From positions 1 through 15,772 of the forward strand of contig DASTAE010000342.1 of assembly GCA_035712985.1 (NCBI GenBank): a stretch of DNA of 15,772 nt. The letters run 5' to 3'. Each line of letters starts with the position of its first letter. The stretch's first letter is position 1. The notes beneath the pieces were generated by a model. The model searched no databases and was not told the origin of the DNA. It saw only the letters and a program-made list of their open reading frames with translations. Below, in pieces: positions 7,181 through 14,328 of the stretch. The position numbers and the translations under genes are program-made. Source of the stretch: Actinospica sp035712985. Its GTDB lineage: Bacteria > Actinomycetota > Actinomycetes > Streptomycetales > Catenulisporaceae.

Positions 7181-7188
7181 CCGGAACC
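7163..7188 (-). terminator. Rho-independent-type terminator, minus strand
   Basis: GGTTCCGGTC (7163-7172) and GACCGGAACC (7179-7188) form a perfect 10-bp stem with a 6-nt loop. Read on the minus strand, the stem is followed at once by TTTCGTTT, a U-rich tail. On the plus strand there is no such tail. No minus-strand gene is apparent immediately upstream of it, so it may end antisense or small-RNA transcription, or be left from a lost gene. Confidence 0.55.
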
Positions 7189-7400
7189 GTCGTACAGAGT
7201 TCACCCGGACGCAACAGGGCGTCAAGAGGCGTCCCGGGATTCGGGAGCGATGTTTCCGGATCGTGTCCAAAGGGGCTCGCCGACGGGGACGGCCGGGTCG
7301 GCGGGCCCCGCGACGCCCCCGACAGGCTGTAAGGACGTGCGGTGTCCGGGGCGTGGAACGTAGCCGACCGGTGCCGGCGGGCGGGGTTAGACTCGGCGGC

Positions 7401-7445
7401 ATGCACCGCACCGGTTTCCGGCAGTTGCCGCCACCGCGCGCCTGA
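7401..7445 (+). CDS. Possible 14-aa leader peptide upstream of the transporter gene
   Basis: ATG at 7401 opens the peptide MHRTGFRQLPPPRA, stopping at 7443-7445. A -10-like TAGACT at 7388-7393 ends 7 nt before the ATG, the geometry of leaderless actinobacterial transcripts; the -35 region is poor (CCGACC, 7364-7369). Residues 10-13 are P-P-P-R, and consecutive prolines are known to slow ribosomes unless EF-P assists. Downstream, alternative hairpins at 7490-7520 lie before the DMT transporter gene. The set suggests a regulatory upstream ORF, but the ORF is tiny and could be chance. Confidence 0.3.
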   Translation: MHRTGFRQLPPPRA

Positions 7446-7489
7446 TCGGGCGCGAGTGAACCGTCCGCTCAGGGCGGGTTGAGGGAGAA

Positions 7490-7520
7490 GGGTCCCGTAC
7501 CGGGCCCGTCCCTGCACGGG
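7490..7520 (+). promoter_or_regulatory. Mutually exclusive hairpins in the transporter leader
   Basis: GGGTCC (7490-7495) can pair with GGGCCC (7502-7507, one G-U pair), while CCCGT (7505-7509) can pair with ACGGG (7516-7520). Both stems need 7505-7507, so only one can form at a time. This is attenuator-like geometry between the candidate leader peptide and the transporter start, but the stems are short and there is no U-tract. Confidence 0.2.
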
Positions 7521-7603
7521 TAATCGCCGCGGCACGTCGAGGACGTGGTCCGCCGGCAGTGCGTCGCGCCCGGAAGTCAGTGTCGAATTCTTGATGGTTA
7601 CTG

Positions 7604-7615
7604 ACCTTCGAAGGT
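7604..7615. promoter_or_regulatory. 12-bp palindrome over the transporter ribosome binding site
   Basis: ACCTTCGAAGGT is a perfect palindrome that includes the GAAGG serving as ribosome binding site for the ATG at 7626. It could be a repressor operator or a small mRNA hairpin hiding the site. No known regulator is recognised. Confidence 0.25.
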
Positions 7616-7625
7616 GCATAACACC

Positions 7626-8612
7626 ATGGCTGTTGAAGTCGAATCGTCCCGCCCTGCCCTGCACACGCACCGGACCGAGCTGGTCCGGGGCATCCTGCCC
7701 ATCCTGGTGTGCTCGGTGCTCTGGGGCGCCGTCGGGCTCGTGTCCACGTACATCCCGTCCGGCGCGTCGCCCGAGGCGGTGGGCTCGGCGGGGCTGATCG
7801 TCACCGGCCTCGCGATGCTGATCGCGCGGCCCGGGGCCAGGGCGCTGGTTCGCCGGGCGCGGGGCCGGGACCGGTTGCTCCAGGTCATCGGCTCGTTCGG
7901 GCTGCTGGCGTACCCGCTGGCGTTCTTTCCCGCGGTCCAGCGCCTGGGCGTCGCCCTGGCCACGGCGATCACGCTCGGCAGCGCGCCGCTGTTCGCCGGG
8001 TTGATCTCGCGCTTCGTCGAGCGGCGCCGGTTGACGAAGCGGTGGCTGCAGTGCGCGCCGATCGCGGTCGCGGGGACGGTGCTGATGGTGACGGGTGACG
8101 CGGGCGCGCACTCCGTCAGCGTCGTCGGCGTGATCCTCGCGCTGATCCCGGGTCTGGCCTACGCGACGGCGTCCACGGTCGCGGCGCGGCTGATCGGGAA
8201 GGGGTACGCGTCGGGCGACGTGTACGGCGGCATGTTCGGCACGTGCGCTCTGTGGGCCGTGCCGGTGCTCGTCGCGAGCGGCGGGCTGCACGGGATCGTG
8301 TCGGTGCGCGGTGCCGTGGTGGTCCTCTTCTACGGCTGCGTCACGAACTACCTGTGCTACACGCTTTTCGGCAGGGCCCTGCGCTACACGACCGCCGCCA
8401 CGGCCACCACGGTCACGCTCGCGGAGGGCGCGGTCGGCACGCTGCTCGGCGTCTTCGCGCACGGGGAGCGGCTCGCCCCGGCGGCCTGGGGCGGCCTCGG
8501 CCTGCTCGCGGCGGCGCTGGTCCTGCTCAGCCTGCCCGGCGGGCGGACGGCCGGACGAGCTGCCGGACGAACTGTCCGACGGGCCGGGCGCACGGCGCGC
8601 ACGGATCGGTAA
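7626..8612 (+). CDS. EamA/DMT-family membrane transporter
   Basis: A 328-aa integral membrane protein of the drug/metabolite transporter superfamily. About ten hydrophobic segments are arranged as two similar halves: the first opens with GILPILVCSVLWGAVGLVS, and the second begins near SVSVVGVILALIPGLAYATAS. The VALATAITLGSAPLFAGLISRF segment and, in the second half, AATATTVTLAEGAVGTLLGVFAHGERL are the characteristic EamA end-of-domain stretches. Such proteins usually export amino acids or small metabolites; the substrate is not evident. The tail after the last helix is Arg-rich (RAAGRTVRRAGRTAR). ATG at 7626 is preferred, with GAAGG 11 nt upstream; an in-frame GTG at 7614 would add four residues but lacks a ribosome binding site. 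It is preceded by a possible leader peptide and followed by a terminator. Confidence 0.88.
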   Translation: MAVEVESSRPALHTHRTELVRGILPILVCSVLWGAVGLVSTYIPSGASPEAVGSAGLIVTGLAMLIARPGARALVRRARGRDRLLQVIGSFGLLAYPLAFFPAVQRLGVALATAITLGSAPLFAGLISRFVERRRLTKRWLQCAPIAVAGTVLMVTGDAGAHSVSVVGVILALIPGLAYATASTVAARLIGKGYASGDVYGGMFGTCALWAVPVLVASGGLHGIVSVRGAVVVLFYGCVTNYLCYTLFGRALRYTTAATATTVTLAEGAVGTLLGVFAHGERLAPAAWGGLGLLAAALVLLSLPGGRTAGRAAGRTVRRAGRTARTDR

Positions 8613-8656
8613 CAATGCGGGTGGGCGCCCCGTGGCCAGGGGCGTTCAGCCGTACG

Positions 8657-8691
8657 GTGCATCCGGGTGGTCGTGGGCCGCCCGGATGCAC
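8657..8691. terminator. Terminator after the DMT transporter gene
   Basis: A 14-bp stem with one G-T pair (8657-8670 with 8678-8691, 7-nt loop) starts 45 nt after the transporter stop. There is no U-tract, as is common for actinobacterial terminators. It lies just before the ribosome binding site of the next gene and supports placing that gene's start after it, at 8717. Confidence 0.6.
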
Positions 8692-8716
8692 GTTCCAGGG
8701 AGGGGCGGCCGCGCGG

Positions 8717-10117
8717 ATGGCGGACGACGAGTTCTCGACGGAGACTACGACGCAGAGCCTCGGCATGGGCGGCCTGGCCGACGTGGACGGCGTTCCGGGA
8801 GGGGCGGGAGCGCCGAGGCCGGCCGTATCGCCGACCTCCGCGACCATGCCGATCACGCACGCCTCGGCCACGTCCCCGACCGTCCCCGTCGAGTCGGCGA
8901 CCGTGCCGCAGCGGACGATTCCGTTCGCCGAGCCGGGGACGACCGCGCCCATCCAGCCCGTCGTCACCATCCCGACGATTCCGACCGCTCCCATCACGCC
9001 CACAACTCCTACCGCGCAGATCGCGCCGACGGCGGCCTTCACCCGCCCGCTGTCGGCCCTCCCGCGTCGTCGCACGAGGAAGAGGCTCGTCATCCCGCTG
9101 GTCCTCCTCCTTGTCCTCGGGCTCGCGATCGGCGGTGGGTACTTCGCGTACCGGCATTTCGTCGTCGGCCCGGAGTCCGGCGCTCGGGGTGCGGTCAGCG
9201 CGTACTTCGCGGATATCGAGGCGGGGGACGCGTCGGCCGCCTCGGCGCTGGCTGTCGGGCCGTATCAGGCCACTCCCATCGTCAGCGGACCGACCATCGC
9301 GCGCGCGGCGGATCGGCCGAGCGACTTCGCGGTCATCTCGTCCTCGGCCGTGTCGGGCGACCTGGTCGCGCGCTATCGGCAGGCGGGCGTGACCGGCCGC
9401 AACCTCACGTACGTCGCCGTCCGGTACAGCGTGAACCACACCGCGTTCTCCGACACCTACCTCGCGGAACAAGCCGGATCAGGCGGGTCGGGCGGACAGT
9501 GGCTGCTCGTCGACCCCTACCGCGTCCTCTCGGTCAGCGGGGGCCGGTCGAGTACGGCGGCCGTGGACGGGGTCGCGTTCAGCGAGCAGAAGCCGATCGA
9601 GGTCTTTCCCGGTTCTCACGTCGTGACCGGGCCGCCCGATCCCGACTTCCTGCCGGTCGGGACCACCGCCGACCTGGCGGAGGGCACGACGACGCGGCAG
9701 TACACGTGGACGGCGTACGGGCCCGTCACCCTCCCGTCGACCACTCCCGTTCTGACGAGCGAGGGCAGGACCGCCGTGCAGGCCGCGTACGGCGTGGCGC
9801 TCAAGCAGTGCGCGGCCGCCGCCGAGACCGGTTCCGGCGTGTGCGGCATCGACGACATGTACAACTACTTCACCTGCAACCACGTGACCTGGACGATCAC
9901 CACCATCGGGGCCGTGGACGTGGACCTGAGCACGCAGAACGCCGACGGGAGCTACGACTTCACCGCGAACGGCAGCGTGGCGAGCGAGAGCGGCGACTAC
10001 AGCGACTTCTTCGGCGGCGATCAGACGTTCAGCAATCAGACGACTGATCTCGAGGCGAGCGCCGGCACGATCACGTTCGCCGCGGACGGCACGGCCACGG
10101 CCACGCTCACCGGGTAG
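8717..10117 (+). CDS. Single-pass membrane protein of unknown function
   Basis: A 466-aa protein not assigned to a named family. The first ~115 residues are disordered-looking and rich in Thr, Pro, Ala and Ile (for example TIPTIPTAPITPTTPT). A basic cluster PRRRTRKR (116-123) then precedes one hydrophobic helix at about 125-146, so the N-terminus should be cytoplasmic and the ~320-residue C-terminal part extracellular. Just after the helix, ARGAVSAYFADIEAGDASAA resembles the first helix of NTF2-like/DUF4878-type domains of actinobacterial membrane-anchored proteins. The outer part has three cysteines in LKQCAAAAETGSGVCGIDD and YFTCNHVTW, and a Ser/Thr/Asp-rich end. ATG 8717 follows GGAGGGG by 11 nt; the frame is open further upstream but would cross the terminator hairpin. 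The stop is 34 nt before the helicase gene. Confidence 0.85.
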   Translation: MADDEFSTETTTQSLGMGGLADVDGVPGGAGAPRPAVSPTSATMPITHASATSPTVPVESATVPQRTIPFAEPGTTAPIQPVVTIPTIPTAPITPTTPTAQIAPTAAFTRPLSALPRRRTRKRLVIPLVLLLVLGLAIGGGYFAYRHFVVGPESGARGAVSAYFADIEAGDASAASALAVGPYQATPIVSGPTIARAADRPSDFAVISSSAVSGDLVARYRQAGVTGRNLTYVAVRYSVNHTAFSDTYLAEQAGSGGSGGQWLLVDPYRVLSVSGGRSSTAAVDGVAFSEQKPIEVFPGSHVVTGPPDPDFLPVGTTADLAEGTTTRQYTWTAYGPVTLPSTTPVLTSEGRTAVQAAYGVALKQCAAAAETGSGVCGIDDMYNYFTCNHVTWTITTIGAVDVDLSTQNADGSYDFTANGSVASESGDYSDFFGGDQTFSNQTTDLEASAGTITFAADGTATATLTG

Positions 10118-10139
10118 GCGACCTGTCCGACGGCCCCGC

Positions 10140-10151
10140 TAAATTGGTGCC
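10140..10151 (+). promoter_or_regulatory. Candidate -10 for a leaderless recD2 transcript
   Basis: TAAATT (10140-10145) stands out in GC-rich DNA and ends 6 nt before the GTG at 10152. No Shine-Dalgarno sequence is present before that GTG. The spacing suits transcription starting at the start codon itself. A convincing -35 is not seen. Confidence 0.45.
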
Positions 10152-12395
10152 GTGGCCGCCAAGAACAGCGTGGATGCCGGGGACGAGACCTTCGTCCCCG
10201 GGCACGGACTCGCCGTGCTCGAAGCCGTCCTGGAGCGGATCACCTACGCGAACGAGGACAACGGCTACACCGTCGCGCGCGTGGACACCGGGCGGGGCGG
10301 CGAACTGCTGACGGTCGTCGGCGCGCTGTTCGGGGCGCAGCCCGGGGAGTCGCTGCGGATGCGCGGGCGCTGGGGCTCGCACGCGCAGTACGGGCGGCAG
10401 TTCCACGTCGAGAACTACACGACCGTGCTCCCGGCCACCGTCCAGGGCATTCAGCGCTACCTCGGCTCCGGCCTGATCAAGGGCATCGGGCCGAAGACCG
10501 CCGAGAAGATCGTCGAGCACTTCGGCACCGAGACGCTCGACGTGATCGAGGCCGATCCGAACCGGCTGATCGAGGTGCCCTCGCTCGGGCCCAAGCGCAC
10601 GAAGCTGATCGCCGCCGCGTGGGTCGAGCAGAAGGCCATCAAGGAGGTCATGGTCTTCCTGCAGTCGGTCGGCGTGACGACCTCGATCGCCGTGCGCATC
10701 TACAAGGAGTACGGGGACGGCGCGATCGACGTCGTGAAGACGGAGCCCTACAAGCTCGCCGGCGACGTCTGGGGCATCGGCTTCAAGACCGCCGACGCGA
10801 TCGCCGTGGCCGTCGGCATCCCGCACGACTCGCCGGAGCGGGTGAAGGCGGGCCTGCAGTACGCGCTGTCGCAGGCCACCGACGCCGGGAACTGCTTCCT
10901 GCCCAAGGAGAAGCTGCTCGCCGACGCGGTGAAGATCCTGCAGGTCGACGAGGGTCTGTGCGCGAAGTGCCTGGAGGAGCTGGTCGAGGCCGAGGGCGCG
11001 GTCCGCGAGCTGCTGCCGGGGGAGTTCGCGCAGACGGAGGCCTTGTACCTGGTGCCCTTCCACCGGGCCGAGGTCGCGCTCAGCCAGCAGTTGCTGCGGC
11101 TGCTGAACGCGACGGAGGACAACCTGTCGGCGTTCCGCGGCGTGGACTGGGGCAAGGCGCTGGAGTGGCTGCGCGGCCGGACCGGCAACGAGCTGGCGCC
11201 CGAGCAGGAGCAGGCGGTGAAGCTCGCGCTGACGCAGAAGGTCGCGGTGCTCACCGGCGGCCCCGGCTGCGGCAAGTCCTTCACCGTGCGCTCGGTCGTG
11301 GAGCTGGCGCGGGCCAAGGGCGCGAGGGTCGTGCTCGCCGCGCCGACCGGACGGGCCGCCAAGCGCCTCGCCGAGCTGACCGGAGCCGAGGCGGCGACCG
11401 TGCACCGGCTGCTCGAACTCAAGCCGGGCGGCGACGCGGCGTACGACCGGGACCGTCCGCTGCCCGCCGACCTCGTGGTCGTGGACGAGGCCTCGATGCT
11501 CGACGTGCTGCTCGCCAACAAGCTGGCGAAGGCGGTCGGCCAGGGCACCCACCTGCTGCTCGTCGGCGACGTGGACCAGCTGCCGAGCGTCGGCGCCGGC
11601 GAGGTGCTGCGCGACCTGCTCGACGCCGAGCCGATCCCGCGCGTCAGGCTGACCCAGGTCTTCCGGCAGGCGCAGGAATCAGGGGTCGTGGTCAACGCGC
11701 ACCGGATCAACGCGGGCAAGCCGCCGCGGCTGCGCCGGTTCGACGACTTCCACCTCTTCCTGGAGGACGAGTCCGAGCCCGCCGCGCGCCTCGTCGTCGA
11801 CCTGGCCGTGCACCGGATCCCGAAGAAGTTCGGCTTCGACGCCCGCCGCGACATCCAGGTCCTGACCCCGATGCACCGCGGCCCCGCCGGCGCCGGAAAC
11901 CTCAACCTGCTGCTCCAGCAGGAGCTGACCCCGCACGCCGACGGCGTCCCCGAGCGCCGCTTCGGCGGCCGGACCTATCGCGTCGGCGACAAGGTGACCC
12001 AGATCCGCAACAACTACGACAAGGGCCGCAACGGCGTCTTCAACGGCACCGGCGGCATCGTCACGGCCATCGACTCCGAGGAGCAGAAGCTCACCGTCCG
12101 CACGGACGAGGACGAGCTGATCCCCTACGACTTCGCCGAACTCGACGAGCTCCAGCACGCCTACGCCGTCACCGTGCACCGCTCGCAGGGCTCCGAGTAC
12201 CCCGTCGTCGTCATCCCGGTGACCACCAGCGCCTGGATGATGCTGCAGCGCAACCTGATCTACACCGGCATCACCCGCGCCAAGAAGCTCGTCGTCCTCG
12301 TCGGCTCCGAGAAGGCCCTCGCCCAGGCCGTCCGCACCCCGGGCTCCGGCAAGCGGCACACGGCGCTGGACCTGCGGCTGGCGGGCAGGCTCTGA
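10152..12395 (+). CDS. recD2: RecD2-type ATP-dependent 5'-3' DNA helicase
   Basis: A 747-aa superfamily 1B helicase of the RecD2 class, which works without RecBC in DNA repair and replication-fork maintenance. The N-terminal third has an OB-like start and helix-hairpin-helix repeats (IKGIGPKTAEKIVEHFG, VPSLGPKRTKLI, VWGIGFKTADAIA), diagnostic of RecD2 rather than E. coli RecD. The motor carries Walker A GGPGCGKS (369-376), APTGRAAKRL (motif Ia), Walker B VVVDEAS (D445, E446), GDVDQLPSVGAG (motif III), LTQVFRQAQES (motif IV), LTPMHRGPAGAGNLN, VTVHRSQGSEYP (motif V, H676-G680) and IYTGITRAKKLVVLVG (motif VI). Walker A has Cys-Gly-Lys-Ser instead of the usual Thr-Gly-Lys-Thr; key K375 is kept. 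The start is GTG 10152 with no ribosome binding site, probably leaderless. No recB or recC lies nearby. Confidence 0.95.
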   Translation: MAAKNSVDAGDETFVPGHGLAVLEAVLERITYANEDNGYTVARVDTGRGGELLTVVGALFGAQPGESLRMRGRWGSHAQYGRQFHVENYTTVLPATVQGIQRYLGSGLIKGIGPKTAEKIVEHFGTETLDVIEADPNRLIEVPSLGPKRTKLIAAAWVEQKAIKEVMVFLQSVGVTTSIAVRIYKEYGDGAIDVVKTEPYKLAGDVWGIGFKTADAIAVAVGIPHDSPERVKAGLQYALSQATDAGNCFLPKEKLLADAVKILQVDEGLCAKCLEELVEAEGAVRELLPGEFAQTEALYLVPFHRAEVALSQQLLRLLNATEDNLSAFRGVDWGKALEWLRGRTGNELAPEQEQAVKLALTQKVAVLTGGPGCGKSFTVRSVVELARAKGARVVLAAPTGRAAKRLAELTGAEAATVHRLLELKPGGDAAYDRDRPLPADLVVVDEASMLDVLLANKLAKAVGQGTHLLLVGDVDQLPSVGAGEVLRDLLDAEPIPRVRLTQVFRQAQESGVVVNAHRINAGKPPRLRRFDDFHLFLEDESEPAARLVVDLAVHRIPKKFGFDARRDIQVLTPMHRGPAGAGNLNLLLQQELTPHADGVPERRFGGRTYRVGDKVTQIRNNYDKGRNGVFNGTGGIVTAIDSEEQKLTVRTDEDELIPYDFAELDELQHAYAVTVHRSQGSEYPVVVIPVTTSAWMMLQRNLIYTGITRAKKLVVLVGSEKALAQAVRTPGSGKRHTALDLRLAGRL

Positions 12396-12413
12396 GGGAT
12401 CGACGCAGTACTC

Positions 12414-12443
12414 TTGCTCAGCCGGTCCCGGCGCGGTTAACTT
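12414..12443 (+). promoter_or_regulatory. Candidate promoter of the hydrolase pair
   Basis: TTGCTC (12414-12419) and TAACTT (12438-12443) are separated by 18 nt and resemble a housekeeping-type -35/-10 pair, 19 nt after the helicase stop. Transcription near 12450 would give a leader of about 80 nt before the GTG at 12533. Confidence 0.45.
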
Positions 12444-12532
12444 GAGCGCCCAGGGTGACCGCGCCACTCTCCCGCGTGCATGAACGCCCTGTGCACATGC
12501 GTCGTGGAGGTGAGAGGGGGAATCCACTATTC

Positions 12533-13402
12533 GTGACCGGCAGCACGGTGCGCACGAGGGACGGACGTGCGCTCAGGTACGCGGAGCACGGCGATCCGTC
12601 CGGTAAGCCCGTCATCCTCATGCACGGCACGCCGGGCAGCAGGCTCGGCCCGATTCCGCGCGCCTCGCGGCTGTATCCGCTCGGCGTGCGGGTGATCGCC
12701 TACGACCGGCCCGGCTACGGCGGCTCCGACCGCTACCCGGACCGCGCCGTCGCGCACGCCGCCGCCGACGTCGCCGATCTGGCCGACGAGTTGGGGCTTG
12801 AGCGCTTCGCACTGGTCGGGCGCTCGGGCGGAGGCCCGCACGTGCTCGCCTGCGCCGCGCTGCTGCCGGACCGGGTGGTGCGCGCGGCCGCGCTCGCCTC
12901 GGTCGCGCCGTACACGCTGATGGGGCGCGAGCAGTGGCTCGCCGGAATGTCCCCGGGGAATCGGATCGAGTACGCGGCGGCCGAGGCCGGACGGGAGAAG
13001 CTCGAGGCGCTGCTCAGCGAGCGCGGCGTGCTGATCCGCGACGACCCCGAGTCGCATCTGCCCTTCGACAGCGCGGAGCTCACGCGCACCGATCGCGCGG
13101 TGATGGCGGACTTCGGCATCCGGCGCATGCTGCTCGACAACTACACCGAGGCCCTGCGGGTCGACGCCTGCGGCTGGATCGACGACGCGATCTCCTTCGT
13201 GCGCGCCTGGGGCTTCGATCCCGCGGGGATCACGGTGCCCGTCCTGCTGTGGCACGGCGCTGACGACGTGCACTCGCCGGTCGCGCACACGGCGTGGCTC
13301 GGGGCCAGGATCCCGAGCGCGAAGACCGTCATCCAGCGCGGCGTCGGGCATTTCTCCACGATCGAGGAGTTACTACGTACACTGAGTTGGCTCGCCGCAT
13401 GA
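12533..13402 (+). CDS. Alpha/beta hydrolase, first of a tandem pair
   Basis: A 289-aa single-domain alpha/beta-fold hydrolase (Abhydrolase_1/6 type). Visible are the oxyanion-hole motif HGTPGSR (31-37), AYDRPGYGGSD, the nucleophile elbow G-R-S-G-G with S98, the acid D245 in HGADDVHSP, and the base H273 in GVGHFS, so the triad is complete. There is no signal peptide; it is cytosolic. The substrate is unknown; the family includes esterases, lactonases and epoxide or proline-iminopeptidase-like enzymes. GTG 12533 is chosen because GGAGGTGAGAGGGGG lies just upstream; longer in-frame starts at GTG 12455 or ATG 12497 lack a ribosome binding site. Its closest visible relative is the next gene, 44 nt downstream, and the two are probably cotranscribed. 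Confidence 0.9.
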   Translation: MTGSTVRTRDGRALRYAEHGDPSGKPVILMHGTPGSRLGPIPRASRLYPLGVRVIAYDRPGYGGSDRYPDRAVAHAAADVADLADELGLERFALVGRSGGGPHVLACAALLPDRVVRAAALASVAPYTLMGREQWLAGMSPGNRIEYAAAEAGREKLEALLSERGVLIRDDPESHLPFDSAELTRTDRAVMADFGIRRMLLDNYTEALRVDACGWIDDAISFVRAWGFDPAGITVPVLLWHGADDVHSPVAHTAWLGARIPSAKTVIQRGVGHFSTIEELLRTLSWLAA

Positions 13403-13446
13403 CCCGCCGCCGCCCGGGTAGTGGCTTGCTGGCGGAGGGTGCGGCG

Positions 13447-14322
13447 ATGAACACGGTGCGGACGACGGAATCGGCCGACGGCAAGGTCCTGAGCTACCAG
13501 GAGTACGGCAATCCCCACGGCCGGCCCGTGTTCCTGATGCACGGCACGCCGGGCAGCCGCCGGGGTCCCCGGCCGCGGCCGACCGTGCTCCATCGGGACC
13601 ATCTGCGGCTGATCGCCTACGACCGGCCGGGCTACGGCGAGTCAACCCGCCGCGAGGGACGCGACGTCGCCGACGCGGTGCGCGATGTGCGGTGCCTGGC
13701 CGACCATCTCGAGATCGGCGAGTTCACGGTCGTCGGGCGCTCCGGCGGCGCCCCGCACGCGCTCGCCTGCGCCGCCCTGCTGCCCGATCGCGTCGTGCGC
13801 GCCGCGGCCCTCGTCCCGCTCGCGCCGCGAGACCTGATGGGGGAGCGGTGGTTCGACGACATGAACGAGCACAACGTCGAGCGCTACCGCATGGCCGAGC
13901 ACGGCCCGGAGGCCTACACCGAATACGTGCGCGACGCGATGAACCGCAGCAGGCAGGACCCGGACACCTTCCTGCCCTACGCCGAGTTGCTGAAGGTGGA
14001 CAAGGCCGTGGTCAAGGACTACGGCATCAAGGTGATGCTGCACGAGAACTTCGTGGCGGGCCTCAGCAACGACATCGGCGGCTGGATCGACGACAACCTC
14101 GCGTTCGTCCGGCCCTGGGGCTTCGACCTGTCCGCGATCACGGCGCCGGTCCTGCTCTGGCACGGCACCGAGGACGGCTACTCGCCGGTCGGCCATTCGC
14201 GCTGGCTCGCCGAGGCGATCCCCGGATCCGAACTCGTGCTCGGCCGCGGCCGCGCGCACTTCGGCGCGGTAGAGGAGCTGCCCGGCGCGCTGCGCTGGGC
14301 AGCGGCCGGACTGGACTCGTAG
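13447..14322 (+). CDS. Alpha/beta hydrolase, second of a tandem pair
   Basis: A 291-aa paralogue of the preceding hydrolase, aligned over its full length. HGTPGSR (32-38), IAYDRPGYG, the long block VGRSGG-PH-LACAALLPDRVVRAAAL and GWIDD---FVR-WGFD are shared. The catalytic triad is inferred as S99, D243 (HGTEDGYSP) and H271 (GRAHFG). The cap region between the Ser and the Asp differs most (MNEHNVERYRMAEHG and following), hinting at a different substrate. No export signal. ATG 13447 has GGAGGG seven nt upstream; a longer frame reaching back into the first hydrolase is a shadow. Its stop lies 6 nt from the stop of the convergent TPR gene. Specific substrate unknown. Confidence 0.9.
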   Translation: MNTVRTTESADGKVLSYQEYGNPHGRPVFLMHGTPGSRRGPRPRPTVLHRDHLRLIAYDRPGYGESTRREGRDVADAVRDVRCLADHLEIGEFTVVGRSGGAPHALACAALLPDRVVRAAALVPLAPRDLMGERWFDDMNEHNVERYRMAEHGPEAYTEYVRDAMNRSRQDPDTFLPYAELLKVDKAVVKDYGIKVMLHENFVAGLSNDIGGWIDDNLAFVRPWGFDLSAITAPVLLWHGTEDGYSPVGHSRWLAEAIPGSELVLGRGRAHFGAVEELPGALRWAAAGLDS

Positions 14323-14328
14323 CCGCGC

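Larger units (their letters stand above)
6712..7400. other. Long intergenic region without an intact gene
   Basis: Between the importer promoter and the small leader ORF there is about 690 nt for which no complete gene can be supported. The reading frames here give Arg/Ser/Pro/Gly-rich translations typical of antisense or non-coding high-GC DNA. The exceptions are a coding-like stretch at about 7022-7156 and a hairpin at 7163-7188. An AT-rich patch at about 6745-6785 includes a perfect TTGACA on the minus strand but no fitting -10. Confidence 0.5.

Noticed and set aside
6783..7445. A 220-codon plus-strand frame in the long intergenic region
   Set aside because: Ser/Arg/Pro/Gly-rich, no ribosome binding site, no recognisable motif; only a short stretch in another frame looks coding-like.
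8243..8716. Upstream extension of the membrane-protein gene to an earlier start
   Set aside because: It would overlap the DMT transporter gene and translate through the terminator hairpin at 8657-8691. A good ribosome binding site precedes ATG 8717.
10619..12445. A 608-codon plus-strand frame inside recD2
   Set aside because: Highly Arg/Ala/Gly-rich and in a different frame from the intact helicase motifs; a GC artefact.
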